64,000 nt of DNA from Cacajao melanocephalus (GCA_963573385.1 CAUYLG010009086.1:1-64000); one strand, 5' to 3'; counted from the stretch's first letter, positions 46,709 through 57,991 are shown. Made by a program: numbers and translations. Notes: a model not told the origin generated them from the sequence alone.

Positions 46709-46871
46709 CAGTGGTTCTCATATCTGGCTAGCCATTAATATCAAATAGGAAGATTTTAAAACTAAGGAATCTTTGAGCTTCAGTGCTAATACTTAAATTA
46801 GAATCTCTGGAGAATAACATTTTGAAAGCTATCCAGGTGATACCAATAAGCCTCATAGTTAAGAATCTCTG
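46709..46871 (+). mobile_element. MER5-type hAT-Charlie MITE
   Basis: Starts CAGTGGTTCTCATATCTGGC, contains TTAAATTAGAATCTCTGG and ATCCAGGTGATACCAATAAG, ends TAAGAATCTCTG, an imperfect inverted copy of the start. Length 163, as for MER5A/B. Flanking 8-mers TACTAACA and CACTATTG share only a core. Confidence 0.7.
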
Positions 46872-47020
46872 CACTATTGAATCAATACATTTAGTGTGTA
46901 AGACACGTTGGAGTAGATGAAACTGACAAGATGCATTTTCATCGTTAGTTAAATATGAGACTTTTGAGTGACAGGACTGTTGGATTATTTTACATTAGCA
47001 TATCCATTTTCTTTTCTTTC
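46872..47020. other. Unassigned DNA
   Basis: Nothing recognised. Confidence 0.4.
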
Positions 47021-47360
47021 TTTTTTTTAAAATATATATTTTATTGCATTTTAGGTTTTGGGGTACATGTGAAGAACGTGCAAGATTGTTGCATAGGTAC
47101 ATACATGGCAATGTGGTTTGCTGCCTTCCTTCCCATCACATATATCTGGCATTTCTCCCCATGTTATCCCTCCCCAACACCCCACCCCTGCTGTCCCTCT
47201 CCTAGTTCCCCCCCCACAGACCCCAGTTTGTGATGCTCCCATCCCTGTGTCCATGTGTTCTCATTGTTGAACCTGGAAACCATCATTCTCAGCGAACTGA
47301 CACAAGAACAGAAAATCAAACACCGCATGTTCTCACTCAGGCGGATGTTGAACAATGATA
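47021..47360 (-). mobile_element. 5'-inverted (twin-primed) L1, antisense
   Basis: From a T run at 47,021 the complement of an L1 3' end runs to about 47,270 (GGTTTTGGGGTACATGTG, GTTGCATAGGTACATACATG, TGTCCATGTGTTCTCATTG). Then 47,272-47,358 is L1 in the other orientation (GGAAACCATCATTCTCAGCG, CAAACACCGCATGTTCTCAC). The inverted 5' part next to the normal 3' part indicates twin priming. Confidence 0.88.
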
Positions 47361-48250
47361 AATAATTTTTAAAAATACATGGTGGGGTTTGAGCCATTGT
47401 ATTTTCTGTTATAGTAGGTATAAATTTAGCTTTATTTCTATAATTTTGTTGTATACTATCTCCTATGAATTTTGACCATTTCTTTTTTAAAAAGTTGTAA
47501 AAGCACTGACTATTATACTTTTATTTTTAATTCCTCCAAAGATTTCCTTTAAGTTTGTGTAGATGTATTTTAACTTTAAAAATAAACTAAGGACATTAGA
47601 AATGAAACTATATCATTTCATTCTACCTTTTATAAAAGGAAAGCTTTTAACCTCACACTCTTCAAAATGAAGACTATTGAAAAGAGATGAACTTAATTTA
47701 AGCTGAGGGGAACAAAAAAGTATTCATGGAAGAAGTGGCATGTAAATTGGTTTTTGAACAATCGGTAAAAGACAAATAAGTAGAGCTAAAAAGAAATATT
47801 TAACTATTTAACAATTTTATAAATTATGTAAAATTACTCATTCCATCATATTATTTTATGATAATGGCTACCATTGACTATTTAATTATATGACCTTTGA
47901 TTTAGAACCTGAGTAGAGTACTCAGAACAAAAATCCTTCCAGCAGTGGCTGGAACTGTAAGTTTTTGGTAACAGATGAGGAGTGCCTTTCTGGAATGAAG
48001 ATATAGGTACAGCTCCAGCAGACCTTTGGGGCAGGGACCTCCCAACCCTAATTGCAAAACATACTGAAAAAGAACCTCATCTAGAGAGAGTGTAAACTAC
48101 AGTGTTCATACCAGTTTTGCATGGAGAACATTTTGTGTCAGCCAAAGATATCAGTGCTATTGTATATCTTTTTGTAATCTACATTTTTATGATTCAATAA
48201 AAATATAAATCTGCATCTGAAAGTATTAACTTTTTCTATGCTATCCAAAA
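47361..48250. other. Unassigned DNA
   Basis: Nothing recognised. Confidence 0.4.
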
Positions 48251-48254
48251 TGCA

Positions 48255-48312
48255 GCTGCTTCTATATAGCAAAGACTTAATAAATGACCGTTGAATTGAG
48301 TGAATGCATGGA
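48255..48312 (+). repeat. L2/MIR3-type 3'-end scrap
   Basis: TATATAGCAAAGACTTAATAAATGACCGTTGAATTGAGTGAATGC recalls the CACATAGTAGGTGCTTAATAAATG...TTGAATGAATG end of L2/MIR3. Confidence 0.45.
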
Positions 48313-50340
48313 TAAACACAGTTGTCAGATATGGCCCTGAAGAGGTGAAATATTTAATTTAGTATGTATATTCACTTTCCATTTTGTTAATAAGAAACTA
48401 CAGACTGGAGCTGTAAGATAACCTTTACTAATGAGAGTGACATTGCATACACAAACAACTGAAATGTCTTTACTAGGCTTGTGAAGTGTTTTCATTTTAA
48501 AGCCAAATTTGATTTGTCCTGCCAAATTTGCATTGCTCTGGTCATTATTATCAATACCAGTTTCTTTCCTTTTTTACCCATTTCTATTTAGGTCATAGAC
48601 TTTTTCAGCCAAATATTTTTTAATTTGAACAGTAATGATGGTAATGGTCTCTGCTGTTAGTAAATAAGAGTTTTGGAGCCTGTAAAACTGGGAGCCAGAC
48701 CCTGGGTCATAGTAATTTTTGCAGGGCCATGTCAGGCTGCTTGGGAGAGAAACATTGTGTTTGCCTTCTTTGGAGCCATCTTTTGAAATGAATTGTATTT
48801 TCTGAGAGTGTCTTGCTTTTCACATGTATATTATACCTACACACAGGTTCATAGTGAGCATTATTTGAGGCAATGTATACAGAAATATACTATATAAATG
48901 CTTCTTTTTTTTCTATTATTGCATCACGGCCAGCGCTAGTCATCTTCAGTGTCAACACTATTTCACAGATGAGAAACAGTGAAGATGTTTTACATACTGA
49001 GTGGCTAAATCGAGACAAAGCCCAATTCTGCCAACTCTCAGGCCAAAGTATCTCTAAATTTAAGGGAACACAACCAACCCTCCTCCACCCATGGTGTTCA
49101 ACTCTCAGCCTCTGGGCCCAATAATTTGTGGCTTGTCAGCATAGTTACACTAACAGTTGGAACAGAATGATGGAAACAACCATGTTTGTGTTATGAAGGC
49201 CTGGAGCTCTGCCTGCTAATTACAAAGGCACTTTCATCCTCTTCAATGAGTGGGTGTAAACTTTAACTTGAACCCAACTTTTAGGTCAGAGCCAATTCAT
49301 TCAAAACAAGAGGTAAAGGATTTTTAATCCTTCTTTCTTTCTATAGGCAACCCTTCGATTGCACTGAATAACTTAGGAAAAACCTGTTATAAATTGTGTA
49401 TCAAGTGACAGATTCTTAAGCTTAGTGTACCCAAAAGAAATATTTTAATAGATAAAAACATATATAATATATTTTTCCTGAGTATAATTTCTTACCTGTA
49501 AAGTAATTCTCTCAAGGACAGGCATCAACTTAGGAGATACACATTAGAAAAAGAAAAAAGATGTTTCAAAATTTATTTTTTGCACAATTTAAATGGCAAT
49601 TAAAAACACCTTCATCCAAATTATAAGGAACTAGGAATCCCTCAAAGCAAACTAAGTAGTAAAAGTTGAATAAAATTTACTAGTGGCTAAAACTTTATTA
49701 TTCAAGCAGTGAAAATAGCGGGTTAATATAACTTGAGTAGACAAATTGAATTTTGAATATAATATTCAATAGCTTTAAAATGATTATAATTTTGTGCATT
49801 GTTTCATTTTGCTTTCAAAAGAAAAAATGAGAAATGCAATTAATATGGTTTAACTCTGCAGGATGAATATTATTATTTAATGATGTATAAAACAACTCTA
49901 TTCTAACAGCTTCATGCTGGGCACGAAAATGAAAAAAAAGTTATGTTTATGTAAGCATGCATTTAGGACATTCAGTTCTTTATTTTGAACACAAAGACTC
50001 ATTTAACTTTGTTACCTATCAAGTGAGTATTTTGGGAAACATTATGCATGTCACATAATCCACAAAACTGTAAATGTCATGCAAAATAAATGTAAGACAC
50101 AAGGATGGAAATCTAAGCATATCCATTTACCAATGGACCATTTCTTTGCCCACTTCACTAATTCTACTAATGTAAAAAAATGTCATAATAAATAATGAGG
50201 TGGTTGGCGTCACTGATTGCGTACTTGCTATGGATGATCAAAACACACTCAGAGCTCAGTGCATCTGTAGCTAGTTAAACTGATCATGGCCTTCAAATTA
50301 AATTCTACCTCCTGAGACAGGCATTGAATGTTTTCACAAA
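48313..50340. other. Unassigned DNA (about 2 kb)
   Basis: No repeat or gene recognised. Frames of up to 83 codons on either strand lack motifs. Confidence 0.4.
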
Positions 50341-50344
50341 TCAC

Positions 50345-50760
50345 GCTATGTTTTCAGTCTAATCCCCTTTTCTGCCTTTCATGATGCTACCAGGTAGCGA
50401 ACCCATACTTTTCTGTGTTACGCACATTCACCAAGGCTTTCATTCATCTCAGCCTTTTCCCTTGTGTTGCTCCTTCCACCTGAAATGCTCTCCCTGTACA
50501 ATTTCACGTCTAATTTGTACCTTTCTGGAACTCTTTTTCTGTGTCTCTTTTTTGTAGTAAAAGAAACTTCTCATCAAATTCCTTTTGATGTCTTTTACTT
50601 TCCACTTGAGCTAGAGTTATTTTTGATCATGTTCTGTCTTTTCTATTAAACGGTACGTTTCATGAAGACATAGACCATTAATTATTCTCGTGTGTTTTTC
50701 ATATCACCTTGGAAAGTGCCTCTTATAGGTTTCTAGCAAATGTCTTTTAAATAATGCCTG
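50345..50760 (+). repeat. L2 fragment
   Basis: CTTTCATTCATCTCAGCCTTTTCCCTTGTGTTGCTCCTTCCACCTGAAATGCTCTCCC, TACGTTTCATGAAGACATAGACC and GGAAAGTGCCTCTTATAGG follow the L2 order of CCTTTGCACTTGCTGTTCCCTCTGCCTGGAACGC, GCTCCATGAGGGCAGGGAC, AGTGCCTGGCACATAG. Confidence 0.65.
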
Positions 50761-51130
50761 GTACTCCACTGGCAAACACATGAGAGTGAGCAGCAAACTC
50801 TTGATGAATTCCTTTCTCTTTGTGATTTGACTACTTTTTGTCCTTGAATGCAGTTTTAGTTTGAGTTCTTCCACACCTTGAGAACTTCCCTATCTTGGGG
50901 GAAAAAAACAAAGAAATTTATAAGTGAAAAAAGCAAAACTCTTTCAAATAGGCAAAAAGAGTCATTTAGATGTAATGGGTAAATGAGAAGGTGGAGAATA
51001 AGTGCTTTACAGAGAATACAGAGTACTTTGACAAAGTAGGGTTAATAGTAACTTGCCTTCTGTAAATTTTGGGATATACTGAAAGGATAATAAAAATAGT
51101 ATTAAGAAGCTTAAGATGAATTCAAAGCAC
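50761..51130. other. Unassigned DNA
   Basis: Nothing recognised. Confidence 0.4.
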
Positions 51131-51134
51131 TTGC

Positions 51135-51156
51135 TTCCCTCCCTCCCTCCCTCCCT
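51135..51156. repeat. (TCCC)n microsatellite
   Basis: Five to six TCCC units (TTCCCTCCCTCCCTCCC and on). Confidence 0.9.
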
Positions 51157-51189
51157 CTATCTTTTAGAAAAAGTCACCTTCTTTCTTTA

Positions 51190-51293
51190 GAGAGAGCTAT
51201 GCTGAACTCAAAGTCCTGGGCTCAAGAAATCCTCCCACCTCAGCCTCCCAAGTAGCTGGGACTACAGGCGTGTGTCACCATACCTAGCTTGCT
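51190..51293 (-). mobile_element. Partial AluJ/free-left-monomer-like, antisense
   Basis: AGTCCTGGGCTCAAGAAATCCTCCCACC, TCAGCCTCCCAAGTAGCTGG, ACTACAGGCGTGTGTCACC, ATACCTAGCT: about 100 bases of an old Alu left-arm type (CTGGGCTCAAG is the AluJ variant). The other arm is missing. Confidence 0.75.
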
Positions 51294-51415
51294 TTGTCTT
51301 TTACAGTAGCTATGTATATAATTGATCCTTTAAGTCAGAACAATACAATTTTTGTTCATAAACAGTTATCACAGTATACAAATAAACAACTTTAAATAAT
51401 TTATCCTGTGTTTTA
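51294..51415. other. Unassigned DNA
   Basis: Nothing recognised. Confidence 0.4.
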
Positions 51416-51419
51416 GGGC

Positions 51420-51625
51420 TTATTTTAAATTCAGAGAGATAATGCAATACAGTGATCAAGAAGAAGACTAGGTTGCCTGGGTTCAAAGGTAGTTACAATT
51501 TTAAACAAGATAATTAACTTTTCTGATTTATGTTTCATCATATGTAAAATGAGTCCTGACTTGAGATGTTGTGTGATTTAAATATGATAATATATGTAAA
51601 GAGTGTAGCCTTTATTATTACTACT
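51420..51625 (+). repeat. MIR SINE
   Basis: AATACAGTGATCAAGAAGAAGACTAGG, TTGCCTGGGTTCAAAGG, AAACAAGATAATTAACTTTTCTGATTTATGTTTCATCATATGTAAAATGAG, TAAATATGATAATATATGTAAAGAG, TTATTATTACTAC: MIR order in full. Confidence 0.8.
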
Positions 51626-52570
51626 ACCTCTATATTCTTTAATTTAGTGCAGTTACAGCTGTCAATAATGACATTTATTAGATTGGGAAAACAGCTTCCC
51701 ATAGCAATTTATTATACAAATTTCCTCTTTCTCCTTTCCCAGAACGTAGGGAAAAGAAACTCCCTAAGAACTCTTTATTAATCCCAGAATATTTATTACA
51801 TAAGAAATGTAGCAACTTAATTGCTTTGGAGTCTACTTACTGGAATATCTGGCATATATATTTTTTGGTTTTTATTAAATTGTAAGCTTCCTATATCTGT
51901 CAGTATGTTTAAATGCAAGAAGTAGAAATAACTCTGACTGATAAATTTTTAAAAAAGAATATTGGGAGACTCACAGGGGCACTAATAAGGCTAGAGGATA
52001 ACTTCACAGCCCGAAAGCTATGCCTTTAGGACAAAGACCCCAAATCACAGCATACCAGCCTAAAGAGAAAATAACCCAGTGGCTGCCATCGCTACCATGC
52101 ACTGGATGCTACAGCTGTGTTCTGCTCAGACCTTGAGCTCCCTGTGTTGAGAGCTTGCTTTGCAATCACTGCTGTCCTCCAAAGTCCAGTGCCTCTGCTG
52201 CTCACTCAGCAGCACACTGGATGCATATGCAGAGCCACGTAACTTATGCTGGAGCATGGGTGCTGGTCACATGCCTGTGAGTTATTCACAAACAAGGCAG
52301 CAATTGAATGTTCTGGCTTTAAACTTACAAAGGTGGGATTTAAGAGGTCGAAAATTCCTAGATTATTAGAATTGTGTTGAAAGGAGTTGAGCAGACAGAA
52401 AACACTAAATATCCTATTTACTCTCCATCTTTCTGTATGATTAAGAGTTAATGGTTTTACAATCAACGATGCTAAGTTCTAGAAGCAGTTGCAAAATTTT
52501 AGATGAATAAAACAGTTGCATCACACACAAATTCTTGAGTGTGTTTGAATCACACGAGTATTGTTTGAAC
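51626..52570. other. Unassigned DNA
   Basis: The part 51,920-52,290 (GAAGTAGAAATAACTCTGACTG, GCCTCTGCTGCTCACTCAGCAG) looks like an old interspersed repeat whose family I cannot name. No gene. Confidence 0.35.
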
Positions 52571-53027
52571 TGCATAATAGTTAACTTTTGTGTGAATTTG
52601 TGTGAGCCACGGGGTACTAGATTAAACATGATTTCTAGATGTGCCTGTAAAAGTGTTATCTGTACGTGATTAGTGTTTGAACTGGTGGACTCAGTAAAGT
52701 AGATTGCCTGCCCCAGTGTGATTGGGCGTTATTCAGTCTGGTGTGGACCTGAATAGAACAAAAGGTAGAGAAAGTAGGAATTCACCCCGGTTGCCGTGTT
52801 TACTGCTAGAGCTGGGACATCTCATCTCATCTCCTGACCTTGGATTGCGGAGTTAAACTATTGGCTTCTCTGGATCTCAAGTCTGCTGAGTAGTACTGAA
52901 TTATACTGCTGGCATTCCTGAGCCTCTAGCTTGTAGATGGTTGATCATGGAACTCAGCATCCATATATTCTTATTAATATATGTATCTCCTATTGATTCT
53001 GTTTCTCTAGAGAACCCTGACTGGTAC
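52571..53027 (+). mobile_element. Solo LTR, ERVL MLT2-type (second copy)
   Basis: AATAGTTAACTTTTGTGTG, GTGAGCCACGGGGTACTAGATTAAACATGATTTC, GAACTGGTGGACTCAGTAAAGTAGATTGCC, CTGAATAGAACAAAAGG and the end TATTGATTCTGTTTCTCTAG, AGAACCCTGACTGGTACA. It keeps the GGACTCAGTAAAG block that the copy at 761-1,312 lacks. Confidence 0.8.
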
Positions 53028-53365
53028 AAACTGATATTAGTGTCAGCATTTGAATGCTATGGAACTGCGCTTTGTTATCTAACATGTAGAGTATTTTACA
53101 TGTATGAACAATACATTCAAAGTTCAGTTTTTTTGTTTTTTGAAAGCCTCAACTGAAGCCATTTAGGAAAATCTTTCAATACTTAAGTTAACTTTTGTGG
53201 AATTTTAAGTTTCTTTGCTTTTGAGACCCATAGTTCAAAAGCTACAAGAAGAGAGTCAGTGACAAGTCTCTTTCCCATTCCTGTCTACCAGCAGCTGAGT
53301 ACCACTCCCTTCAGGCAGCCCACGCTAGCAGTTTCTTGTGAATCCTTCCAAAGAATATACAGGCA
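53028..53365. other. Unassigned DNA
   Basis: Nothing recognised. Confidence 0.4.
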
Positions 53366-53369
53366 AATA

Positions 53370-53945
53370 CCATGTTCTATCCACACTGTAGTATCCTATT
53401 ATATTGTTCTGTAATCTTTTGCTTTTGTCACATACCAATATAGGTTGTATGCTATTCTGTGTCAGTAGAAACCCTGCTCCTCATTATCTTATAGGCTGTA
53501 CAGTATTCCATTGTACGGATGCACCAACACTTTTAAAAGCAATTTTCTAATGTTGGACATTTAGGTCTTTCAAATCTGTTAGTAAAAATGTTAAAAATAA
53601 TAAATGTAAGTAAGTATTGAAAAGACTCATAAATAGGTCTTTTGTATACATATGAGTTCCTATTGGTTAAATTCTTGTAAGGTAAATTACCAATCAAAAC
53701 ATGTTTGATTTGATAACTATTGCTAAATTGCCTTCCATTGAGGTTATACTGATTTGCACTGTCACTACTCATGTATGAGAATATCTTTTTACTCATATTT
53801 TTGCCAACACTACATGTATTCAGACTTTCTGAGCTTTGCTAGCCAAATAGGCTGTGTGTGTGTGTGTGTGTGTGCGCATGTGTACTTTTTCAGTCTGGCA
53901 ATAGTCTTTTGATTTCACTTTTACAGTTGTTTGACAATTGTCTTC
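53370..53945 (-). mobile_element. Old L1 (L1M-type) fragment, antisense
   Basis: GTACAGTATTCCATTGTACGGATGC, AATGTTGGACATTTAGGTC, TATTGCTAAATTGCCTTCC, CTCATATTTTTGCCAACACTAC resemble the complement of an ancient L1 ORF2 end/3' UTR. It contains a (TG)n run. Confidence 0.6.
53853..53874. repeat. (TG)11 microsatellite
   Basis: Eleven TG units within the old L1. Confidence 0.9.
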
Positions 53946-54240
53946 TTAAGTAAAAAAAAAAAGTATTGTTTTTTAAAAGAAGATTTTTTTATTTTACTTT
54001 TGTGTAGCCGGATTTGTCAATCTGACAAATTATGTCTTCTGACTTTTATGTTATATAATTAGATTTATTTTTTTCCTAGGCATATATAAAGGAACTCAAG
54101 AACTACTAGATAAGACAAATAAATCCAAATATGGTGTACATGAGAGGCCATCTCTTACTAATGCCTCTCTTCCTTCTCTTTAGAAGTCTTCAATAGCTCA
54201 ACATTTCTTCTTGGGCTGTACTAGAAATTCAAATTTATGC
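53946..54240. other. Unassigned DNA
   Basis: Nothing recognised. Confidence 0.4.
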
Positions 54241-54244
54241 CATA

Positions 54245-54555
54245 GTCCACACAGTTGTTCATGATGATTTCTCCAGCCTCATCTGGCATACCTTGCAGAC
54301 ATGCCCCAGTTATCATATAACATTTTACTCATCTACAAAATTTATTTTATTGTCTCAAATGTCCACACTCTATCTTGCTCTAGCCCTTGTACAGTGTAAA
54401 TTCCCTTGTTTGAAATATTCAGCTTGCTTTAGTTATTCTCTTTATTCAACAATTCCTGCTTATTCTTCTTGTCATTTCCTCTGGGAAGTTCTAAAATTTC
54501 ACTCCCAAGTCAAGGTTATGTGCCCTTCCTATGTCTTCCCATGGCATCTAATTTG
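54245..54555 (+). repeat. L2-like fragment
   Basis: CTAGCCCTTGTACAGTG, CAACAATTCCTGCTTATTCTTCTTGTC, GGGAAGTTCTAAAATTTCACTCCC and GCCCTTCCTATGTCTTCCC recall L2 text (CTTTGCACTTGC, CTGGAACGCTC, CTTCCCTGACC), much diverged. Confidence 0.4.
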
Positions 54556-55135
54556 ATTCTGAGAGAAAATGATGAGGGTAGCATATTCCCTGAGAGCAGA
54601 GATTACTGGTGATCTTGTTCAATATTTTTTAGTAACTTTTTAATTTCATATTTTATTTCATTTTTGAGATATAGTTTATATACTGTAACATTCAGCTTTT
54701 TAAAGTAGTTTGATTCATTGGCTTTTGGTACATGCACAGAGTTATGCAACTCTCACCACAATAAATTTTACATTTTTATAACCCCCAAAAGGAAATTCTG
54801 TACCCTTAGCAGGCACCCACTTATTTTTTTCCACTACATCTGCCCAACACAACAACTAATTAACTTTCTATCCCTGTAGATTTGCCTAGTCTGGACGTTT
54901 CATATACATGGAATTATATGTGTGATCTTTGGTGATATGCTTCTTTCACTTAGGATAATGTTTCAAGATTCATCCACGTTTGTTATTGCTTTTATGATTG
55001 CATAATATTCCATGGTATGAACATATCATGTTTCATTTATACATTTTTCAGCTATGGAACTGTGAGTTGTTTCTACTCTGGCTATTATGAATAATGCTGC
55101 TATGAACAGTACTAGTTTTTGTAGCATGGACATAC

Positions 55136-55154
55136 TTTTTTTTTTTTTTTTTTT
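55136..55154. repeat. Poly(T) run
   Basis: Nineteen T residues inside the L1, 40 bases before the LTR. Confidence 0.85.
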
Positions 55155-55193
55155 ACTACTTATGAGTATATAGCTAGAAGTGGAATTGCAGAG

Positions 55194-55562
55194 TGTATTA
55201 GTCTGTTCTCATGCTATTGATAAAGACATACCCAAGACTGGGCAATTTACAAAAGAAAGAGGTTTATTAGACTTAAATTCCACATGTCTAGGGAGGCCTC
55301 ACAATCACAGCAGAAGGCAAGAAGGAGCAAGTCACATCTTACATGGATGGCAGCAGGCAAAGAGAAGCTTGCATAGAGAAACTCCCATTTTTAAAACTAA
55401 ACTGTCATATCATGTGAGATGGATTCATTACCCTGAGAACAACACTGGAAAGACCCACCCCCATGATTCAATCATCTCCCACCAAGTCTCTCCCACAACA
55501 GTTGGGAATTATGGGAGCTACAAAATGAGATTTGGTTGGAGACGCAGAGCCAAACCGTATCA
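55194..55562 (-). mobile_element. MaLR solo LTR, MST/THE1-type, antisense, inside L1
   Basis: TGTATTAGTCTGTTCTCATG, AAGACATACCCAAGACTGGG, GGGAGGCCTCACAATCACAG, CATCTTACATGGATGGCAGC, GAAAGACCCACCCCCATGATTC, GGGAATTATGGGAGCTAC, GCCAAACCGTATCA form the complement of a complete LTR. The 139-codon frame through it is the usual chance frame of this LTR, not a protein gene. Confidence 0.9.
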
Positions 55563-56154
55563 GATGGTAACTCTGTGTAATCTTTTAAGAACTGCTTAAG
55601 CATTTTGCCACCATGCACTGCCACACATTTCCACCATGAGTGTACAAATCAGTTTCTCTGCATCCTCACCAAAACTTATTATCTGTCTTTTTAAAAATTA
55701 GAGCCATCCTACTGGGTATAATGTTACGTTTTTTTGATTATTTGAATTTATCTGATGGCTAATCATGAGCATTTTACATATGCTCACAATATCTTTATAT
55801 CTTTTTTAGAGAAATGTTTTTGCTCATTTAAAAAATTAGGTTATTTGTCTTTTTATTTTTGAGTTTTAAGAGTTCTTTGTATGGTCTAGATATGAGTCTT
55901 TAATTAGCTATATGATTTGCAAGTATTTCTCCAATTTTATGGGTTGCTTTTCCACATTTTTCCTGTTATCTTTTGAAGCACAGATGTTTTTAATTTTGAT
56001 GAAGTCCAAGTATATATTATTTTTTGGTAGCTTGTGATTTAAATGTCATAACTAAAAATCCAAGGTCATAAAGATTTACACCTATATTTCTTTCTAAGAG
56101 TTTTATACTTGTAACTCTTATAATTAGGTCCTTCACCAGTTTAAAGGTGGCAAA

Positions 56155-56512
56155 TGTAATGGACTAAATGTTTATGTCATTCCAAAATTCATATGTTGAA
56201 GTTCTAACCCCCAACGTGATGGAAGTGGGGTCTTTGGGAGGAAACTAGGTCATGGAGGCAGAACCCTTGTGAATGTGAGTAGTACCCTTATAAAAAGAGA
56301 TCCCAGAGGAAATCCTTCCCTTTTGCTTTGTAAAGGCACACAAGATGTTTGCAGTCTACAACCTAGGAGAGGGCTCTCACCAGAACCTAACCTTGCTGAC
56401 TCTCTGATCTCAGACGTTCCAGCCTCAAAAACTATGAGGAATAAATTTCTGTTATTTATAAGCCACCCAGTGCATGGTATTTTGTTACAGCAAGCCAGAA
56501 GGGACTAAGACA
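56155..56512 (+). mobile_element. MaLR solo LTR, MLT1-type, inside L1
   Basis: TGTAATGGACTAAATGTTTATG, AATTCATATGTTGAAGTTCTAACCCCC, GGGGTCTTTGGGAGG, AGTACCCTTATAAAAAGAG (TATA region), GCCTCAAAAACTATGAGG, GGTATTTTGTTACAGC, GACTAAGACA. Confidence 0.85.
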
Positions 56513-56924
56513 ATAAATGTCCAACTTTATTCTTATCTAGTTGTCCCCACACAATTTGTTGAAAAGACTATTCTTTCTGCATTGATTTGTTTGGGCAGCC
56601 ACATGGAAAATCAATTGACTGTAAATGTAAGAGTGTATTTCTGGACTCTCAATTCTATTGCATCTATCTATCTGTCTGTGCCAATACCACAGTCTTGATT
56701 CCTGTAGCTGTGTAGTAAGTTTTGAAACCCGAAAGTGTACATCCGTCAACTTTGTTCTTCTTTCTCCAGATTGTTTTGATTCTTCTGGGTCTCGTACTTC
56801 AGATGAATTTTAGAATCAGCTTGCCAATTTCTGCAAAAAGCCTTTTGGAATTTTGATAGGGATTGCATAGCGTAGTTAATCTTTATCAAGTTGAAGAGGA
56901 TCTCTTATCTCTCTCTCCACCCCC

Positions 56925-57232
56925 CCTCTTTTTTTTTTTGAGATGGAGTCTTGCTATGTTGCATAGGCTGGAGTGCAGTGTGGTGTGATCTCAGCTCACT
57001 GCAGCCTCTGCCTCCTAGGTTCAAGTGATTCTCTTGCCTTAGCCTCTTGAGTAGCTGGGACTACAGGCATGCACCACCATGCCCAGCTAATTGTTGTATT
57101 TTTAGTAGAGATGGGGTTTCATAGTATTGGTCAGGCTGGTCTTGAAATCCTGACCTCGTGTTCCACCTGCTTCTGCCTCTCAAAGTGCTGGAATTACAGG
57201 TGTGAGCCACTGCGCCCAGCCTCTTTTATCTC
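56925..57232 (-). mobile_element. Alu, antisense, full length, inside L1
   Basis: T run, GAGATGGAGTCTTGCTATGTTGC, GGCTGGAGTGCAGTGTGG, GCTCACTGCAGCCTCTGCC, GGGACTACAGGCATGCACC, TTTAGTAGAGATGGGG, AAAGTGCTGGAATTACAGG, GAGCCACTGCGCCCAGCC. CTCTTATCTCT before and CTCTTTTATCTCT after are probable target duplications that have since drifted. Confidence 0.93.
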
Positions 57233-57815
57233 TTTTTAGTCAAAGTTTGTATCATAACATGGTGTTAGATTTTTTTCAAATGCTTTTTCTGAGTCTAGTG
57301 AAATAATCGTGGATTTTGTCCTTTATTCTATTAATATGATGTTACATTAATTTATTTATGGATGTTAAATCTACCAGAGTTCCCGTGATAAATCTTACAC
57401 AAGATGTATAGTCTTTTTTTATATGTTGCTACATTTGATTTGCTAAAATTTTTTGAGGATTTTTACATCTATATTCACAAGGTATATTGTCCTATAGTTT
57501 TGTGATGTCTTTGCTTTTGGAATCAGGTAATATTGACCCCATGGAAGGCATTTGAAAGTGTTCTCTTCGATGTTTTGGAAGCTTGTAAATAATTGGTTCT
57601 AATTTTTTTTTATAAATATTTGGTAGAATTTGCTAATAATCTGGAACTGGGATTTTCTTTTTGAGTAGTTTTTTGATCTCTTAATTCAATCTCTTATTAT
57701 TAGTCTATTCAGATTTTCTGTTTGTTCTTGAGTCAATTTTGGTAGTTTGTATCTTTCTAGGAATTTGTTCATTACATCTAATTTACTGGCATATATTTAT
57801 TCATAAGGAGTAAGT

Positions 57816-57932
57816 AGTAGTACAAATGTGATAGACTTGCAGTTTTCACTGACTTTCCATAGATTTTCTTGAATATACACTTCTTCATTTTTCTGTTTGC
57901 CTTTAGGAAAATTTGCAGACTTTACAGATTTT
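57816..57932. other. Unassigned DNA
   Basis: Between the L1 end and the inverted repeat; may be further L1. Confidence 0.35.
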
Positions 57933-57991
57933 AAAAATAATTTTCACCTGTTAGGCTTGTTGGCTAAGCATAACAGGTGAAAATTATTTTT
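57933..57991. repeat. Perfect 21-bp inverted repeat (hairpin)
   Basis: Bases 57,933-57,953 and 57,971-57,991 are exact reverse complements, separated by 17 bases. Both arms contain CACCTG/CAGGTG. The spacer adds GCTT/AAGC after a G/A mismatch, so a transcript could fold into a stem of about 25 base pairs with a 7-base loop. It is not MADE1 or another MITE that I know. Confidence 0.95.

Larger units (their letters stand above)
54620..57815 (-). mobile_element. Old L1 (L1M-type) ORF2, antisense, with three nested insertions
   Basis: A single antisense L1 can be followed through 54,620-55,193, 55,563-56,154, 56,513-56,920 and 57,235-57,815: TTTTGAGATATAGTTTATATAC, CACTTAGGATAATGTTTCAAG, AATATTCCATGGTATG, GGTAACTCTGTG, TCTTTTGAAGCACAGATG, CCAATACCACAGTCTTGATT, GGGATTGCATAGCGTAG, TTCTATTAATATGATG, GGTATATTGTCCTATAG, TTTGAGTAGTTTTTTGATC. 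The gaps are filled by an MST/THE1-like LTR, an MLT1 LTR and an Alu. No coding frame survives. Confidence 0.85.

Noticed and set aside
55180..55599. 139-codon frame
   Set aside because: It coincides with an antisense MST/THE1-type LTR, whose consensus itself is open in this frame.
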